From NCBI GenBank assembly GCA_902797965.1, contig CADBUY010000004.1:1-64000 (forward strand): a DNA stretch of 64,000 bases, given 5' to 3'. The stretch is from an uncultured bacterium (lineage in GTDB: Bacteria > Cyanobacteriota > Vampirovibrionia > Gastranaerophilales > Gastranaerophilaceae). The translations under genes and the position numbers were made by a program. Of the stretch, positions 28,541 to 36,443 are shown in pieces. The notes under the pieces are model-generated. The model did no database searches. It was given only the letters and a program-made list of their open reading frames with translations, and was not told the origin of the DNA. The first letter of the stretch is position 1; each line of letters starts with the position of its first letter.

Positions 28541-29089
28541 CTATCCTAGATTAGAACTTTCTCCGTCATCTTTAATAGGAGTTTCTGTTGTTACACGAAC
28601 ATCAGAAATTGTTCCGTTAAATTTGTAATCTTTTCCCTCTAAAGTAACAGGCAATCCCATTTTAATTTTGTTTCCACCAACAACAGCGCCGTCTTTAGTG
28701 ATTTTTGCAGTATCTGTAACCGAAACAACAGCATCAAAAATCGCAGGCTGAGCGGGGTCTTCTACAAGAACGTATTGCTTGTCTGCTTTTGAAGAAGCTA
28801 TAGCAGTTTGTCTTGGAGTATATGCTACACCGTTTACATTAAGTTCTGTATAAGGAACATTTCTGATTGTAATAAAAGTTTTTTCTCCTGCTTTAATAGG
28901 GAATTCTTCCCCTGTAACCGTAACTCCTCTTAAAAATACTTGAAATGAAATAGGGGAAGTTGCTTCAATCTGTTTATCTGCCGTTTGTCTAAAATGTTTA
29001 ATTGTTGCAAATCCGACAATTAGCGCAATAATAACCCCAAGAACAATAATAATATCTATAAAGTTCAATTTTTGAAATATTTTTTTCAT
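28541..29089 (-). CDS. DUF4330-like anchored protein
   Basis: A 182-residue protein with one N-terminal membrane segment (about 10-30, IDIIIVLGVIIALIVGFATI) and a periplasmic beta-rich remainder. The layout fits DUF4330 proteins, which occur in Cyanobacteria and relatives and have no known function; this is a pattern call. GAGG precedes the ATG. It lies between the heptose-kinase-like and O-antigen-ligase-like genes, suggesting an envelope role. Confidence 0.65.
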   Translation of the reverse strand: MKKIFQKLNFIDIIIVLGVIIALIVGFATIKHFRQTADKQIEATSPISFQVFLRGVTVTGEEFPIKAGEKTFITIRNVPYTELNVNGVAYTPRQTAIASSKADKQYVLVEDPAQPAIFDAVVSVTDTAKITKDGAVVGGNKIKMGLPVTLEGKDYKFNGTISDVRVTTETPIKDDGESSNLG

Positions 29090-29106
29090 TTTTATTACCT
29101 CATAAT

Positions 29107-30126
29107 TTACTCATCAAGCTCAATCTTTTCAGGAACTGCGCTGAGAATCTCTTCTATTGTAGTAGTAGCGCAGCCAAATTGTTTAATAACAATTCCTGCT
29201 GCAATATTTCCGATAATAGCTGCTTCCACTGGAGGTGCACCGGTCGCAAGAGCAAGTGTATAAGTTGCAGTTACAGTATCACCTGCACCTGTAACATCAA
29301 AAACTCTTGATTTGTTAAACACAGGAATGTGAGTATATTTTCCGGTCTTTGTAACAACGACCATACCATCGGAACCACAAGTTATAAGAACAGCCGGAGC
29401 CCCGGTTTCTTCTGTCAACTTTCTTCCAGCTAATACAAAATCAGCTTTACTCTTTAGGTAAAATCCAACATGTTTTTGTGTATCAGGAAGGTTTGGTGTC
29501 ATTGATGTAACACCTTTATATCTGTTCAGTTCTTTTTGTGCATCGACAATAACAGGCTTATCTAAAACTTTAGCAGTGTTTACTATTGATGAGATTACCT
29601 TGTCTGTAAGAGTTCCGATATGGTAATCTGATAAAATTATCGCATCATGTTGAGGTATTAATCTCTGAATTGTATCAATTAAACTCTGTTCCGTTTCGGC
29701 AGATATTGGAGCATTTGTCTGCCTGTCAATTCGCACAATTTGTTGAGTTACAGACTGTGAACAAGAGCCTGAAATTCGTGTTTTTGTAATTGTTTTTCTT
29801 TCAGAATCTGTGATTAAATTTGAGCAATCAATGTTAGCTTTTTTGAATGCTTCTTTTAAATCATTAGCCTGATAGTCATCGCCAACAATACCAACTACAG
29901 TTACCTGTCCGTTATTTATAGTAGAAACATTGTGTGCAGCGTTAGCGGCACCGCCAAGTATGTGGTTTGTGTGAGTGTGCTGCAATATTAATACAGGAGC
30001 TTCTCTTGAAATTCTTTCGGTATCTCCATATATCATTTCATCTAATGCCAAATCCCCTATTACAAGAATTTTTGCCTTATTCATTCTTTTTATGTTTTCA
30101 ATGATTTTGTTTAAATTTATATCCAT
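29107..30126 (-). CDS. D-glycero-beta-D-manno-heptose-7-phosphate kinase-like (RfaE1/HldA)
   Basis: A 339-residue PfkB/ribokinase-family sugar kinase. The N-terminal motif GDLALDEMIYGDTERISREAP and GGAANAAHN, and the C-terminal catalytic GAGDTVTATY, match the RfaE domain I kinase that phosphorylates heptose-7-phosphate on the way to ADP-heptose for LPS core. The nucleotidyltransferase half found in fused HldE is absent, so this is the HldA-type form. First gene of the eight-gene leftward operon. GAGAAG-type ribosome-binding sequence is upstream. Confidence 0.85.
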   Translation of the reverse strand: MDINLNKIIENIKRMNKAKILVIGDLALDEMIYGDTERISREAPVLILQHTHTNHILGGAANAAHNVSTINNGQVTVVGIVGDDYQANDLKEAFKKANIDCSNLITDSERKTITKTRISGSCSQSVTQQIVRIDRQTNAPISAETEQSLIDTIQRLIPQHDAIILSDYHIGTLTDKVISSIVNTAKVLDKPVIVDAQKELNRYKGVTSMTPNLPDTQKHVGFYLKSKADFVLAGRKLTEETGAPAVLITCGSDGMVVVTKTGKYTHIPVFNKSRVFDVTGAGDTVTATYTLALATGAPPVEAAIIGNIAAGIVIKQFGCATTTIEEILSAVPEKIELDE

Positions 30127-30154
30127 CTCATCTTCTCTTATGATTGCTTAACAT

Positions 30155-30183
30155 TTGAATATAATATATAATACTAATATAAT
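30155..30183 (+). promoter_or_regulatory. Promoter of the 314-residue protein
   Basis: TTGAAT at 30155-30160 and TATAAT at 30178-30183 with a 17-bp spacer, followed by GAGAG and the ATG at 30206. The 79-base gap is shared with the divergent heptose-kinase operon. Confidence 0.6.
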
Positions 30184-30205
30184 AATACAAAAATAGAGAG
30201 ATTTC

Positions 30206-31150
30206 ATGGCTGGAAATTTTCAAAATTTAGGAAATGATTCCTTTGATATAAACGAGTTAGCTGCTCTGAATGATGATATTCCCGATGAGTTGATATCTGA
30301 ACTAGAGTCGCAATTATCAGAAAAAATTGGGCAGGAAAAGCCAAGTAATGCTCAGGCTGTCAATGAAAATGATGATTCAACTTTGTTTGAGGAAACTTCA
30401 CAAGAAGCACAAAATAATGTTAATAATACTGAAACTCAAATTAAGGAACAAGAAACATCACATGAAGATGCTAATACGAATGATATAAAAGACAAAAAAG
30501 ATGATGTCGTAAAAAATGAAAAAGATGCTGTATCAAAAAGTGAAAAAAATGAAGTAATTCAAAACTTTGATGATAACTTTATAAAAAAGTATAAAGCTAA
30601 GTTAAAAAGTCGTGCACAGGGTGGTGGAGGAGATAAAGGACAATCCTATGGTGGCGTTGCCCCCGGAGATGAAGCTCTGGATAATAATTTGAAAAATAGC
30701 TTAAATGGTAAATCTGATGCACTTGAAGAAGGTGATATTAATGCTTTATCACAAGGTAAAATCTCTGAACGAGCATTGACAGGTGATATTAAGAATTACA
30801 ATGATAGTCTTGATTTTCTTGACAAAAATGTAAAATATTCAAAATATGTAATCTATATTGATCCGCAGAATGTTGATTTTATAGAAAGTTTGACTGTAAA
30901 AGAAAGAAAAAATCTGATAAACGGGATTCTTCGTCAGCAGGATGATATTGCTATAACTAAGCTTCGTTTCAAAGTTATACAAACAATAATAAGACATGTT
31001 ATTATTACAGTGTTAACGGTTGCGATATCAATCCCGGTTGTATACTATGCAATAAATGCTTCTTTAGAAGCTACAATTAATAACCACAGAAGAGCACAAA
31101 CAAATTGGCAGACTTTATATAAAGAACACGGTAAGATTACACCACACTAA
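30206..31150 (+). CDS. Acidic protein with C-terminal membrane segment
   Basis: A 314-residue protein that I do not recognise. The first 130 residues are Asp/Glu/Asn/Gln-rich and probably disordered, with charged Lys-Asp repeats. A Gly-rich hinge follows (QGGGGDKGQSYGG, about 137-149), then a folded part, and one membrane segment near 265-288 with a short tail. This tail-anchored arrangement suggests a long cytoplasmic arm. It overlaps the convergent next gene by four bases at the stops. Confidence 0.72.
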   Translation: MAGNFQNLGNDSFDINELAALNDDIPDELISELESQLSEKIGQEKPSNAQAVNENDDSTLFEETSQEAQNNVNNTETQIKEQETSHEDANTNDIKDKKDDVVKNEKDAVSKSEKNEVIQNFDDNFIKKYKAKLKSRAQGGGGDKGQSYGGVAPGDEALDNNLKNSLNGKSDALEEGDINALSQGKISERALTGDIKNYNDSLDFLDKNVKYSKYVIYIDPQNVDFIESLTVKERKNLINGILRQQDDIAITKLRFKVIQTIIRHVIITVLTVAISIPVVYYAINASLEATINNHRRAQTNWQTLYKEHGKITPH

Positions 31151-31851
31151 GCTGCTTCTCTGCCTGTAACAGCTTCAGCTACTTTACCAAAGAAGTTGTA
31201 TCCAAGCGCGCTTCCGCCAATTGATACTCCTGCAAAAGACAGTCCTTTTATTATTAAAGGAGCATTTTTGACAACTTTTGCAACAACTTTTTTTACTTCT
31301 CCCGAGTCTTTCATTGCCTCTGCTTGCTTTTCACACAGAGATTTAAAACTGTCTATAGGTTTTCTAAAGCATTCGAATTCACGATATAAACCTTCTTTTT
31401 CGTTGATTTTGTCACCATTAATGTCAACTGTTCCGCAAATTATTTTATGCGCCCCCTCAAAAGCTAACATTCCGCCATACATGCCTGCATTCTGGATTAA
31501 AGCAGTTTCTTTATCATCGGCTGAAAGTGCATTTGCAAGAGCTGCAACGCCGATTAGACCATTAATGCTTACATGTTTAGTTATGCTGTTTGTTACTTTG
31601 CTAATATCACTAAATATACTCGTGCTTCCTGCCAGCTCATGTGCAGTAGCAGTTAATGCTTTTGTTTTATTTTCTTTTCTTATTGCTGCAACACCGTCAC
31701 CAAGTTTTGAAAGCTGCATAACAGCAATCCCTGCATTTAAAATAGAGGCAGGCGCAGAATTAGATTCCAAGCTCTTATCTGCTCTTCTTGGTGCAAATAT
31801 AGACTTTGAAATAATTGACGGTAAAAATGCTGTTAAAGCTGTTAATGCCAT
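31147..31851 (-). CDS. Ala-rich hypothetical membrane-associated protein
   Basis: A 234-residue protein of unknown function, rich in Ala, Gly, Ser and Lys. ATG at 31851 is preferred because GAAGG lies eight bases before it; an upstream TTG would add five residues. Weakly hydrophobic stretches at about 1-15, 100-115 and 205-225 may associate with membranes. The opposite strand also has a long open frame here, but its protein lacks a start signal and looks like a shadow. Monocistronic and convergent with the tail-anchored protein. Confidence 0.65.
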   Translation of the reverse strand: MALTALTAFLPSIISKSIFAPRRADKSLESNSAPASILNAGIAVMQLSKLGDGVAAIRKENKTKALTATAHELAGSTSIFSDISKVTNSITKHVSINGLIGVAALANALSADDKETALIQNAGMYGGMLAFEGAHKIICGTVDINGDKINEKEGLYREFECFRKPIDSFKSLCEKQAEAMKDSGEVKKVVAKVVKNAPLIIKGLSFAGVSIGGSALGYNFFGKVAEAVTGREAA

Positions 31852-31975
31852 AGAACCTTCACACAAAATAATACATTACATATATATAAAGTCTATTTGG
31901 GCTAGAAACTTGCTTTTTTGTATTAATTTGTTACAAAACTTAATAACAGAACAGGCAGAAATGACAAAATAAAAA

Positions 31976-33319
31976 TTAAGCTTCTTCGCTCAATGGTGTT
32001 TCTTGTTCAGGTTCTTTTATAATTTCAAGCTGAGTAATTCTTGCACCATCAACTTCTTTTACGGTAAATGTTAAACCTTTAAAAGAAACAGTATCTCCAA
32101 CTTCCGCAATTCTGCCCAGAAGCTTTACAACAAGCCCGCCAATTGTTTCTACATCATCTTCTTCCAAAATGTCAGCATTCAATCCGAAATATTCAGCAAG
32201 CTCATCCATTCTCATCATTGCATTTGCAAGATATTTATTCTCTTCAAGCTCTTCAATGTTTACAGTTTCTTCTTCTTCATCAAATTCATCCTGTACCTCA
32301 CCGATGATTTCTTCCAGAACATCTTCCAGTGTTATTAAGCCTGCAGTTCCACCGTATTCATCAACAACTACTGCCATTTGAGTATGAGATTTTTTGAACT
32401 CTTTCATAAGGTTATCTAGTGTCATCGTTTCCGGAATAAGAATTATCGGGCGCAAAAGAGTTTGAAGCGAATATTCTTCTTTTGTCATGGCAATTGCATA
32501 TAAATCTTTAACGTGTATAAATCCTATGATTTTATCTATATTTTCTTTTTCAAAAACAGGATATCTCGTGTATCCGTTTTCAAGGGCAAGTTTATTTATT
32601 TCATCATAAGTTATGTCATCCGGAACACAAATCATATCTGTTCTTGGTATCATAACTTGTTTTGCCATTAAATCAGAGAACTTAAACATATTGTGAAGCA
32701 TCTCCGCTTCAGTTTCATTTAAGACCCCCTCATTGTAACTTACATCAACAAGCATATCCAATTCTTCTGTTGAATGAACAAGTGAAGCATCTTCTCTGTC
32801 AGCGTGAAGTGCTTTTAGAAGATTGTCACCCGATATTTGAAGCAGCCAGACAAAAGGTTTGAACAATGTCATAAACATATTCATTGGTGTCGCAATAATT
32901 AAAGCCAAGTTGTCAGTATGTTTAAGAGCAAGACATTTTGGAAGTTGTTCACCAAGTAATACATGGAAATAAGTAACCAAAAGGAATGACAAAGGTATAG
33001 CCACAGCATGAACTGTTATGTGTCCCAATGGAATATGGTTAATAATCGGTGTTACAAGTTGTACCATAGTTGCTTCCGCAACCCAACCAAGACCGATACT
33101 GGCAATTGTTACACCTAGTTGAGCAGCCGCAAGCATTTTGTTTACATTATTAACAAGTTTTAAAGCAGTTTTTGCTTGTTGGTTTCCGTCATTGCAAAGT
33201 TGTTCAAGTCTCGTTTTTCTAACCTTTACAAGGGCAAATTCCGCTGCTACAAAAAAACCGTTAACAAAAAGTAAAAAGATTATAGTAAATATATTTACAA
33301 TTATGTCAGTAACATTCAT
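31976..33319 (-). CDS. CNNM/CorC_HlyC-type CBS domain membrane protein
   Basis: A 447-residue protein with an N-terminal CNNM (DUF21) membrane domain of four segments (residues 1-190), a CBS pair (about 220-340) and a C-terminal CorC_HlyC domain (about 355-435). Relatives are linked to Mg2+/Co2+ efflux and sometimes annotated as haemolysins; ion transport is the likelier role. AAAGGA is upstream of the ATG. It is monocistronic, with 310 bases to the divergent flagellin start. Confidence 0.92.
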   Translation of the reverse strand: MNVTDIIVNIFTIIFLLFVNGFFVAAEFALVKVRKTRLEQLCNDGNQQAKTALKLVNNVNKMLAAAQLGVTIASIGLGWVAEATMVQLVTPIINHIPLGHITVHAVAIPLSFLLVTYFHVLLGEQLPKCLALKHTDNLALIIATPMNMFMTLFKPFVWLLQISGDNLLKALHADREDASLVHSTEELDMLVDVSYNEGVLNETEAEMLHNMFKFSDLMAKQVMIPRTDMICVPDDITYDEINKLALENGYTRYPVFEKENIDKIIGFIHVKDLYAIAMTKEEYSLQTLLRPIILIPETMTLDNLMKEFKKSHTQMAVVVDEYGGTAGLITLEDVLEEIIGEVQDEFDEEEETVNIEELEENKYLANAMMRMDELAEYFGLNADILEEDDVETIGGLVVKLLGRIAEVGDTVSFKGLTFTVKEVDGARITQLEIIKEPEQETPLSEEA

Positions 33320-33532
33320 TATTTCTTATAATATCCTTTGAATTACAGTTCTGATTTTACAATACATGAAAAATTTTTGCAAACCGAATTATATCTGATA
33401 AAATTTACAAAAAAACAAAAAATCCCAACTAAAGTATGAGAAAAATATAACTTATTTAGAATTAAAAAAGGGAAAAATATCATTTAGGATAGTAGTGTGA
33501 AGGAAAAATATACATTTACCTTCTCCCCAAAT

Positions 33533-33564
33533 AATGCACCTTTATACGAATAAAGCAGTGCATT
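33533..33564 (+). promoter_or_regulatory. Hairpin upstream of flagellin
   Basis: AATGCAC (33533-33539) and CTTTAT (33540-33545) pair with GTGCATT (33558-33564) and ATAAAG (33550-33555) around an ACGA loop, with a two-base bulge. It lies 65 bases before the flagellin start. It has no T run, so it is more likely an mRNA-stabilising or regulatory structure than a terminator. The rest of 33320-33629 is AT-rich; I see no clear sigma-28 promoter or gene in it. Confidence 0.6.
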
Positions 33565-33629
33565 AATTAAACATGCATTTTTATGCGTGTTTACTCAAGG
33601 ATGAAGAAAGAAAAGAAAGGAAATCTATT

Positions 33630-34724
33630 ATGGCTTCAATCACAATCAACACAAACTTGGCGTCACTGACGGCGCAACAAAATCTGTCCTCAGCAACCAA
33701 AGGTATGAACACTGCAATGGAGAGATTAACAACCGGTTATAGAATAAATTCCGGTAAAGATGATGCAGCGGGTTCTTCAGTTTCAACCTTAATGGAAGCT
33801 CAGATTTCAGGCTATGATGTTGCAGAATCAAATGCTACTATGGGTTTATCATTGCTTGATACCGCAGAAGGAGTTTTGGATATTGTAGGTGACTACTTAC
33901 AACGTATAAGAGATTTGACTGAACAAGCTGCCAACGGTACTTATGGTACATCTTCAATGAATGCTATTAAAACAGAAGTTCAACAAAGAATGGAAGAAAT
34001 CAACCGTCTATGTACAGTTATTGATTTTAACGGAATTAAGTTATTGGATGGTACAAGTATTGCTGCAACGTCAAAAAACGGTGTAAATCTTCAAGTTAGT
34101 AACAATTCAGGTAAGAATAATATAATCAACTTAAAATACACATTATTCGAGGCTGCTACATTAACAGCATTATTAATTTCAAATAATTCACATTCAAGCT
34201 CGAAGGGTGCAGATACCGGTAATCAAGAATGGTTTAGAAGATTGGATAAAACAAAAAATGATACTTCTGCATTGGAAGCTAGAATTCTCGGTACTCAAAC
34301 AGAGCATGAAGGCAGAGAGTATGATTATAAAACAAAAGGTTATACACCAATAAAAGACATAGAATATGACTGGAAAGATGTAAATGATCCTTCTAAAAAT
34401 ATGTCTTGTATTACTGCAATTTGTGATGCAGTATACACTGATGACGCAACAGCACGTGAATTTTTAGCGTTCATAGATGATGCAATAGAAAACGTATCCA
34501 ACAGAACATCTTTAATCGGTGCATATATGAACCGTGTAGAATCAGCTGTTGATGCGATAAGTGTACAAAAGGAGAACATTGTATCAGCTAATTCATCAAT
34601 AAAAGATGCTGATGTAGCAACGGAATCTTCAAACTACATCAAATACCAAATCTTGCAGCAATCTTCAGCAACACTGTTGTCAACTGCAAACCAAACACCA
34701 AGTATAGCACTTAACTTAATATAG
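33630..34724 (+). CDS. Flagellin
   Basis: A 364-residue flagellin, the filament subunit exported by the flagellar type III system. The ATG at 33630 is chosen because AAAGGA precedes it and the typical flagellin N-terminus SITINTNLASLTAQQNL follows; an upstream in-frame ATG would add an untypical 19 residues. The N-terminal helix region (RLTTGYRINSGKDDAAG) and C-terminal region (SSIKDADVATESSNYIKYQILQQ) are canonical. The middle (about 150-285) is variable and holds the surface-exposed part. No other flagellar gene is in the window. Possible symbol fliC or hag. Confidence 0.95.
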   Translation: MASITINTNLASLTAQQNLSSATKGMNTAMERLTTGYRINSGKDDAAGSSVSTLMEAQISGYDVAESNATMGLSLLDTAEGVLDIVGDYLQRIRDLTEQAANGTYGTSSMNAIKTEVQQRMEEINRLCTVIDFNGIKLLDGTSIAATSKNGVNLQVSNNSGKNNIINLKYTLFEAATLTALLISNNSHSSSKGADTGNQEWFRRLDKTKNDTSALEARILGTQTEHEGREYDYKTKGYTPIKDIEYDWKDVNDPSKNMSCITAICDAVYTDDATAREFLAFIDDAIENVSNRTSLIGAYMNRVESAVDAISVQKENIVSANSSIKDADVATESSNYIKYQILQQSSATLLSTANQTPSIALNLI

Positions 34725-34813
34725 TAAATACTAATATATAGTATAGTGTTGGTATAAAAGTGAGAGATAAAAACTCTCAAAGATACATAGAAAATATAAA
34801 GTATGTATATTGA

Positions 34814-34847
34814 AGCCACCCCGAGGGAATTCCTGAGGGGTGGTTTT
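34814..34847 (+). terminator. Flagellin terminator
   Basis: CCACCCC (34816-34822) pairs with GGGGTGG (34837-34843), with an inner AGG/CCT pair, followed by TTTT. It lies about 90 bases after the flagellin stop. Confidence 0.85.
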
Positions 34848-34902
34848 ATATTAATGTTGACTTGGTGAAAAATATTATTATAAAAATATTAGTGAGGTTT
34901 TT

Positions 34903-35304
34903 ATGAGTTTAACTGAAGTATTAATTAATTTTTTAAGAATATTTTTCCCATCCGTAAATACAGGTTGCGCACATGATAAAATTCGTCCTGATGTAGAACA
35001 GGCTTATTGCCCTGATTGCGGTAAACTTATTGAAAATGAGTGGTATATTACAAGATGTGCATGCTGCGGAGTTAAGATGAAAGCTATGGTAAAAAATGGG
35101 CAGATAGTTCCTCAGGAACATTACTGCTCAAATTGCGGCGGTCAGGATTTTATTGTTGAAAAATTAGAAAAAATAAATTTTATAGATATTAAATTTGCGG
35201 TATTAGTTAAACATGAAGTTCTTGAAGAAAAATACTGCGATACTATAAAATGTTGGCAAGAAAAAACAACCGAGCAACCAAAATTGCTAGCACAATACCT
35301 GTAA
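34903..35304 (+). CDS. Zinc-ribbon protein
   Basis: A 133-residue protein with three paired-Cys motifs in the first 85 residues (CPDCG, CACCG, CSNCGG), which suggest one or two zinc ribbons, then an about 45-residue alpha/beta tail. Family and partner are unknown; a nucleic-acid or protein-binding role is common for such ribbons. GAGG precedes the ATG. Its last 62 bases overlap the 3' end of the convergent spmB-like gene. Confidence 0.78.
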   Translation: MSLTEVLINFLRIFFPSVNTGCAHDKIRPDVEQAYCPDCGKLIENEWYITRCACCGVKMKAMVKNGQIVPQEHYCSNCGGQDFIVEKLEKINFIDIKFAVLVKHEVLEEKYCDTIKCWQEKTTEQPKLLAQYL

Positions 35305-35776
35305 TATCAGCAAGTATACCTGTTAGAAGAGCATATCTGTATTTTTTTATTCCTATTGAACCAAAGTAAACAGCCAGAACATAGAATGTTGTTTCAGAAC
35401 TTCCTACCATTATTGCCGCCAGTTTGGTGATGTAACTTTCGGTTCCGTTTTCTGATACTATATTCGAAAATAATCCTAGAGTCGCAGAACCTGATAGTGA
35501 TCGTGTTATCATTATCGGTATTATATCAACAGGAATTGATAATTTTTCTAAAATACCACCAATTGATGATGATATAATATCAATTGCACCGGATGCTTTA
35601 AACATTGATATGCCGACGATTATAGCAACAAGATATGGAATTATTGATATGGAGACCTTAAAGCCGTCTTTTGCACCTTCAATAAATTCTTCATATATAG
35701 GTACTTTTTTTATAATTCCTGCAATCAGAATTCCCAAAATCATGAGCGGAAGTATGTATAATGATATATTAGTCAT
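35243..35776 (-). CDS. spmB: Spore maturation protein B-like (Gate domain)
   Basis: A 177-residue membrane protein of the SpmB/nucleoside-recognition Gate family with about five hydrophobic segments and the signature RSLSGSATLGLF. In Bacillus, SpmA and SpmB act in spore core dehydration, but they are also found in non-sporulating bacteria, where their transported substrate is unknown. Its ATG lies inside the end of spmA (eight-base overlap), so the two are translationally coupled. Confidence 0.88.
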   Translation of the reverse strand: MTNISLYILPLMILGILIAGIIKKVPIYEEFIEGAKDGFKVSISIIPYLVAIIVGISMFKASGAIDIISSSIGGILEKLSIPVDIIPIMITRSLSGSATLGLFSNIVSENGTESYITKLAAIMVGSSETTFYVLAVYFGSIGIKKYRYALLTGILADITGIVLAILVARLFFLANIL

Positions 35777-36353
35777 GCTTCCTCCATAATTTTCTGAAAA
35801 TTAATGCAAAAAAGATTGCAGACAGAAATGCAAGCGTAGTAACAATTAGTGTAGGAAAAATTATTTCTGTCGGATTTTTTGCACCGGCTCCCACGAGAAC
35901 TGCAATTACAGTTGCCGGAATAATTTGAAAACCCGCTGTATTCATGCCCAGAAACATACACATTGAATCAGTTGCTGTTTCTTTGTCTTTATTATCTTCC
36001 TGCAACTCTTTCATAACTTTTAGACCAATAGGAGTTGCTGCATTTGTTAATCCAAGAGCATTCGCGGCGACACTCATAGCTATGTCACCTGTAACATGTT
36101 CATTATTTCCTCTGTCTTTAAACAATAGTTTTGCTATTGGCTCTAATATTTTAGCTAAAACTCTTACAAGTCCGGCTTTTTCTGCAATACGCATAATGCC
36201 CAACCAAAATGCCATGATTCCAATAAGTGAGAATGCAATTTTTACCGCACTGTCACATGCTTCCAGCATAGAATTTGTAACGTTACCAATCGTGCCGTTA
36301 AAAATACCTATTATAAGTGAGCCTGCTATTAGTATTAAGAATATATAATTCAT
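35769..36353 (-). CDS. spmA: Spore maturation protein A-like (Gate domain)
   Basis: A 194-residue membrane protein of the SpmA family with about five hydrophobic segments, the pattern AFWLGIMRIAEKAGL and conserved AANALGLTNAATPIGLKVM. Paired with spmB in the usual order. Nothing else in the window suggests sporulation, so a transport or envelope role is more likely. First gene of a two-gene leftward operon, divergent from the giant coiled-coil gene. Confidence 0.9.
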   Translation of the reverse strand: MNYIFLILIAGSLIIGIFNGTIGNVTNSMLEACDSAVKIAFSLIGIMAFWLGIMRIAEKAGLVRVLAKILEPIAKLLFKDRGNNEHVTGDIAMSVAANALGLTNAATPIGLKVMKELQEDNKDKETATDSMCMFLGMNTAGFQIIPATVIAVLVGAGAKNPTEIIFPTLIVTTLAFLSAIFFALIFRKLWRKHD

Positions 36354-36381
36354 ATTTAAATAATAGAAAAAAAATTAATAT

Positions 36382-36410
36382 TTGTCACTATTTTTATATT
36401 ATTATATAAT
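36382..36410 (+). promoter_or_regulatory. Promoter of the giant coiled-coil gene
   Basis: TTGTCA at 36382-36387 and TATAAT at 36405-36410 with a 17-bp spacer, 33 bases before the ATG. Transcription would begin near 36417. Confidence 0.75.
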
Positions 36411-36443
36411 TAGGTTTGAACAGTAGGGAGAATTAATTAGGAT

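Noticed and set aside
31196..31972. Rightward 258-residue open frame opposite the Ala-rich gene
   Set aside because: It lacks a ribosome-binding site and its composition (Ser/Ala/Phe-rich) is that of an antisense shadow. The leftward gene has GAAGG and better protein character.
33320..33629. Sigma-28 promoter for flagellin
   Set aside because: No sequence with acceptable match to TAAA-N15-GCCGATAA was found in the upstream region.
35944..36348. Rightward 134-residue open frame inside spmA
   Set aside because: Antisense to an intact, recognisable gene and without a ribosome-binding site.
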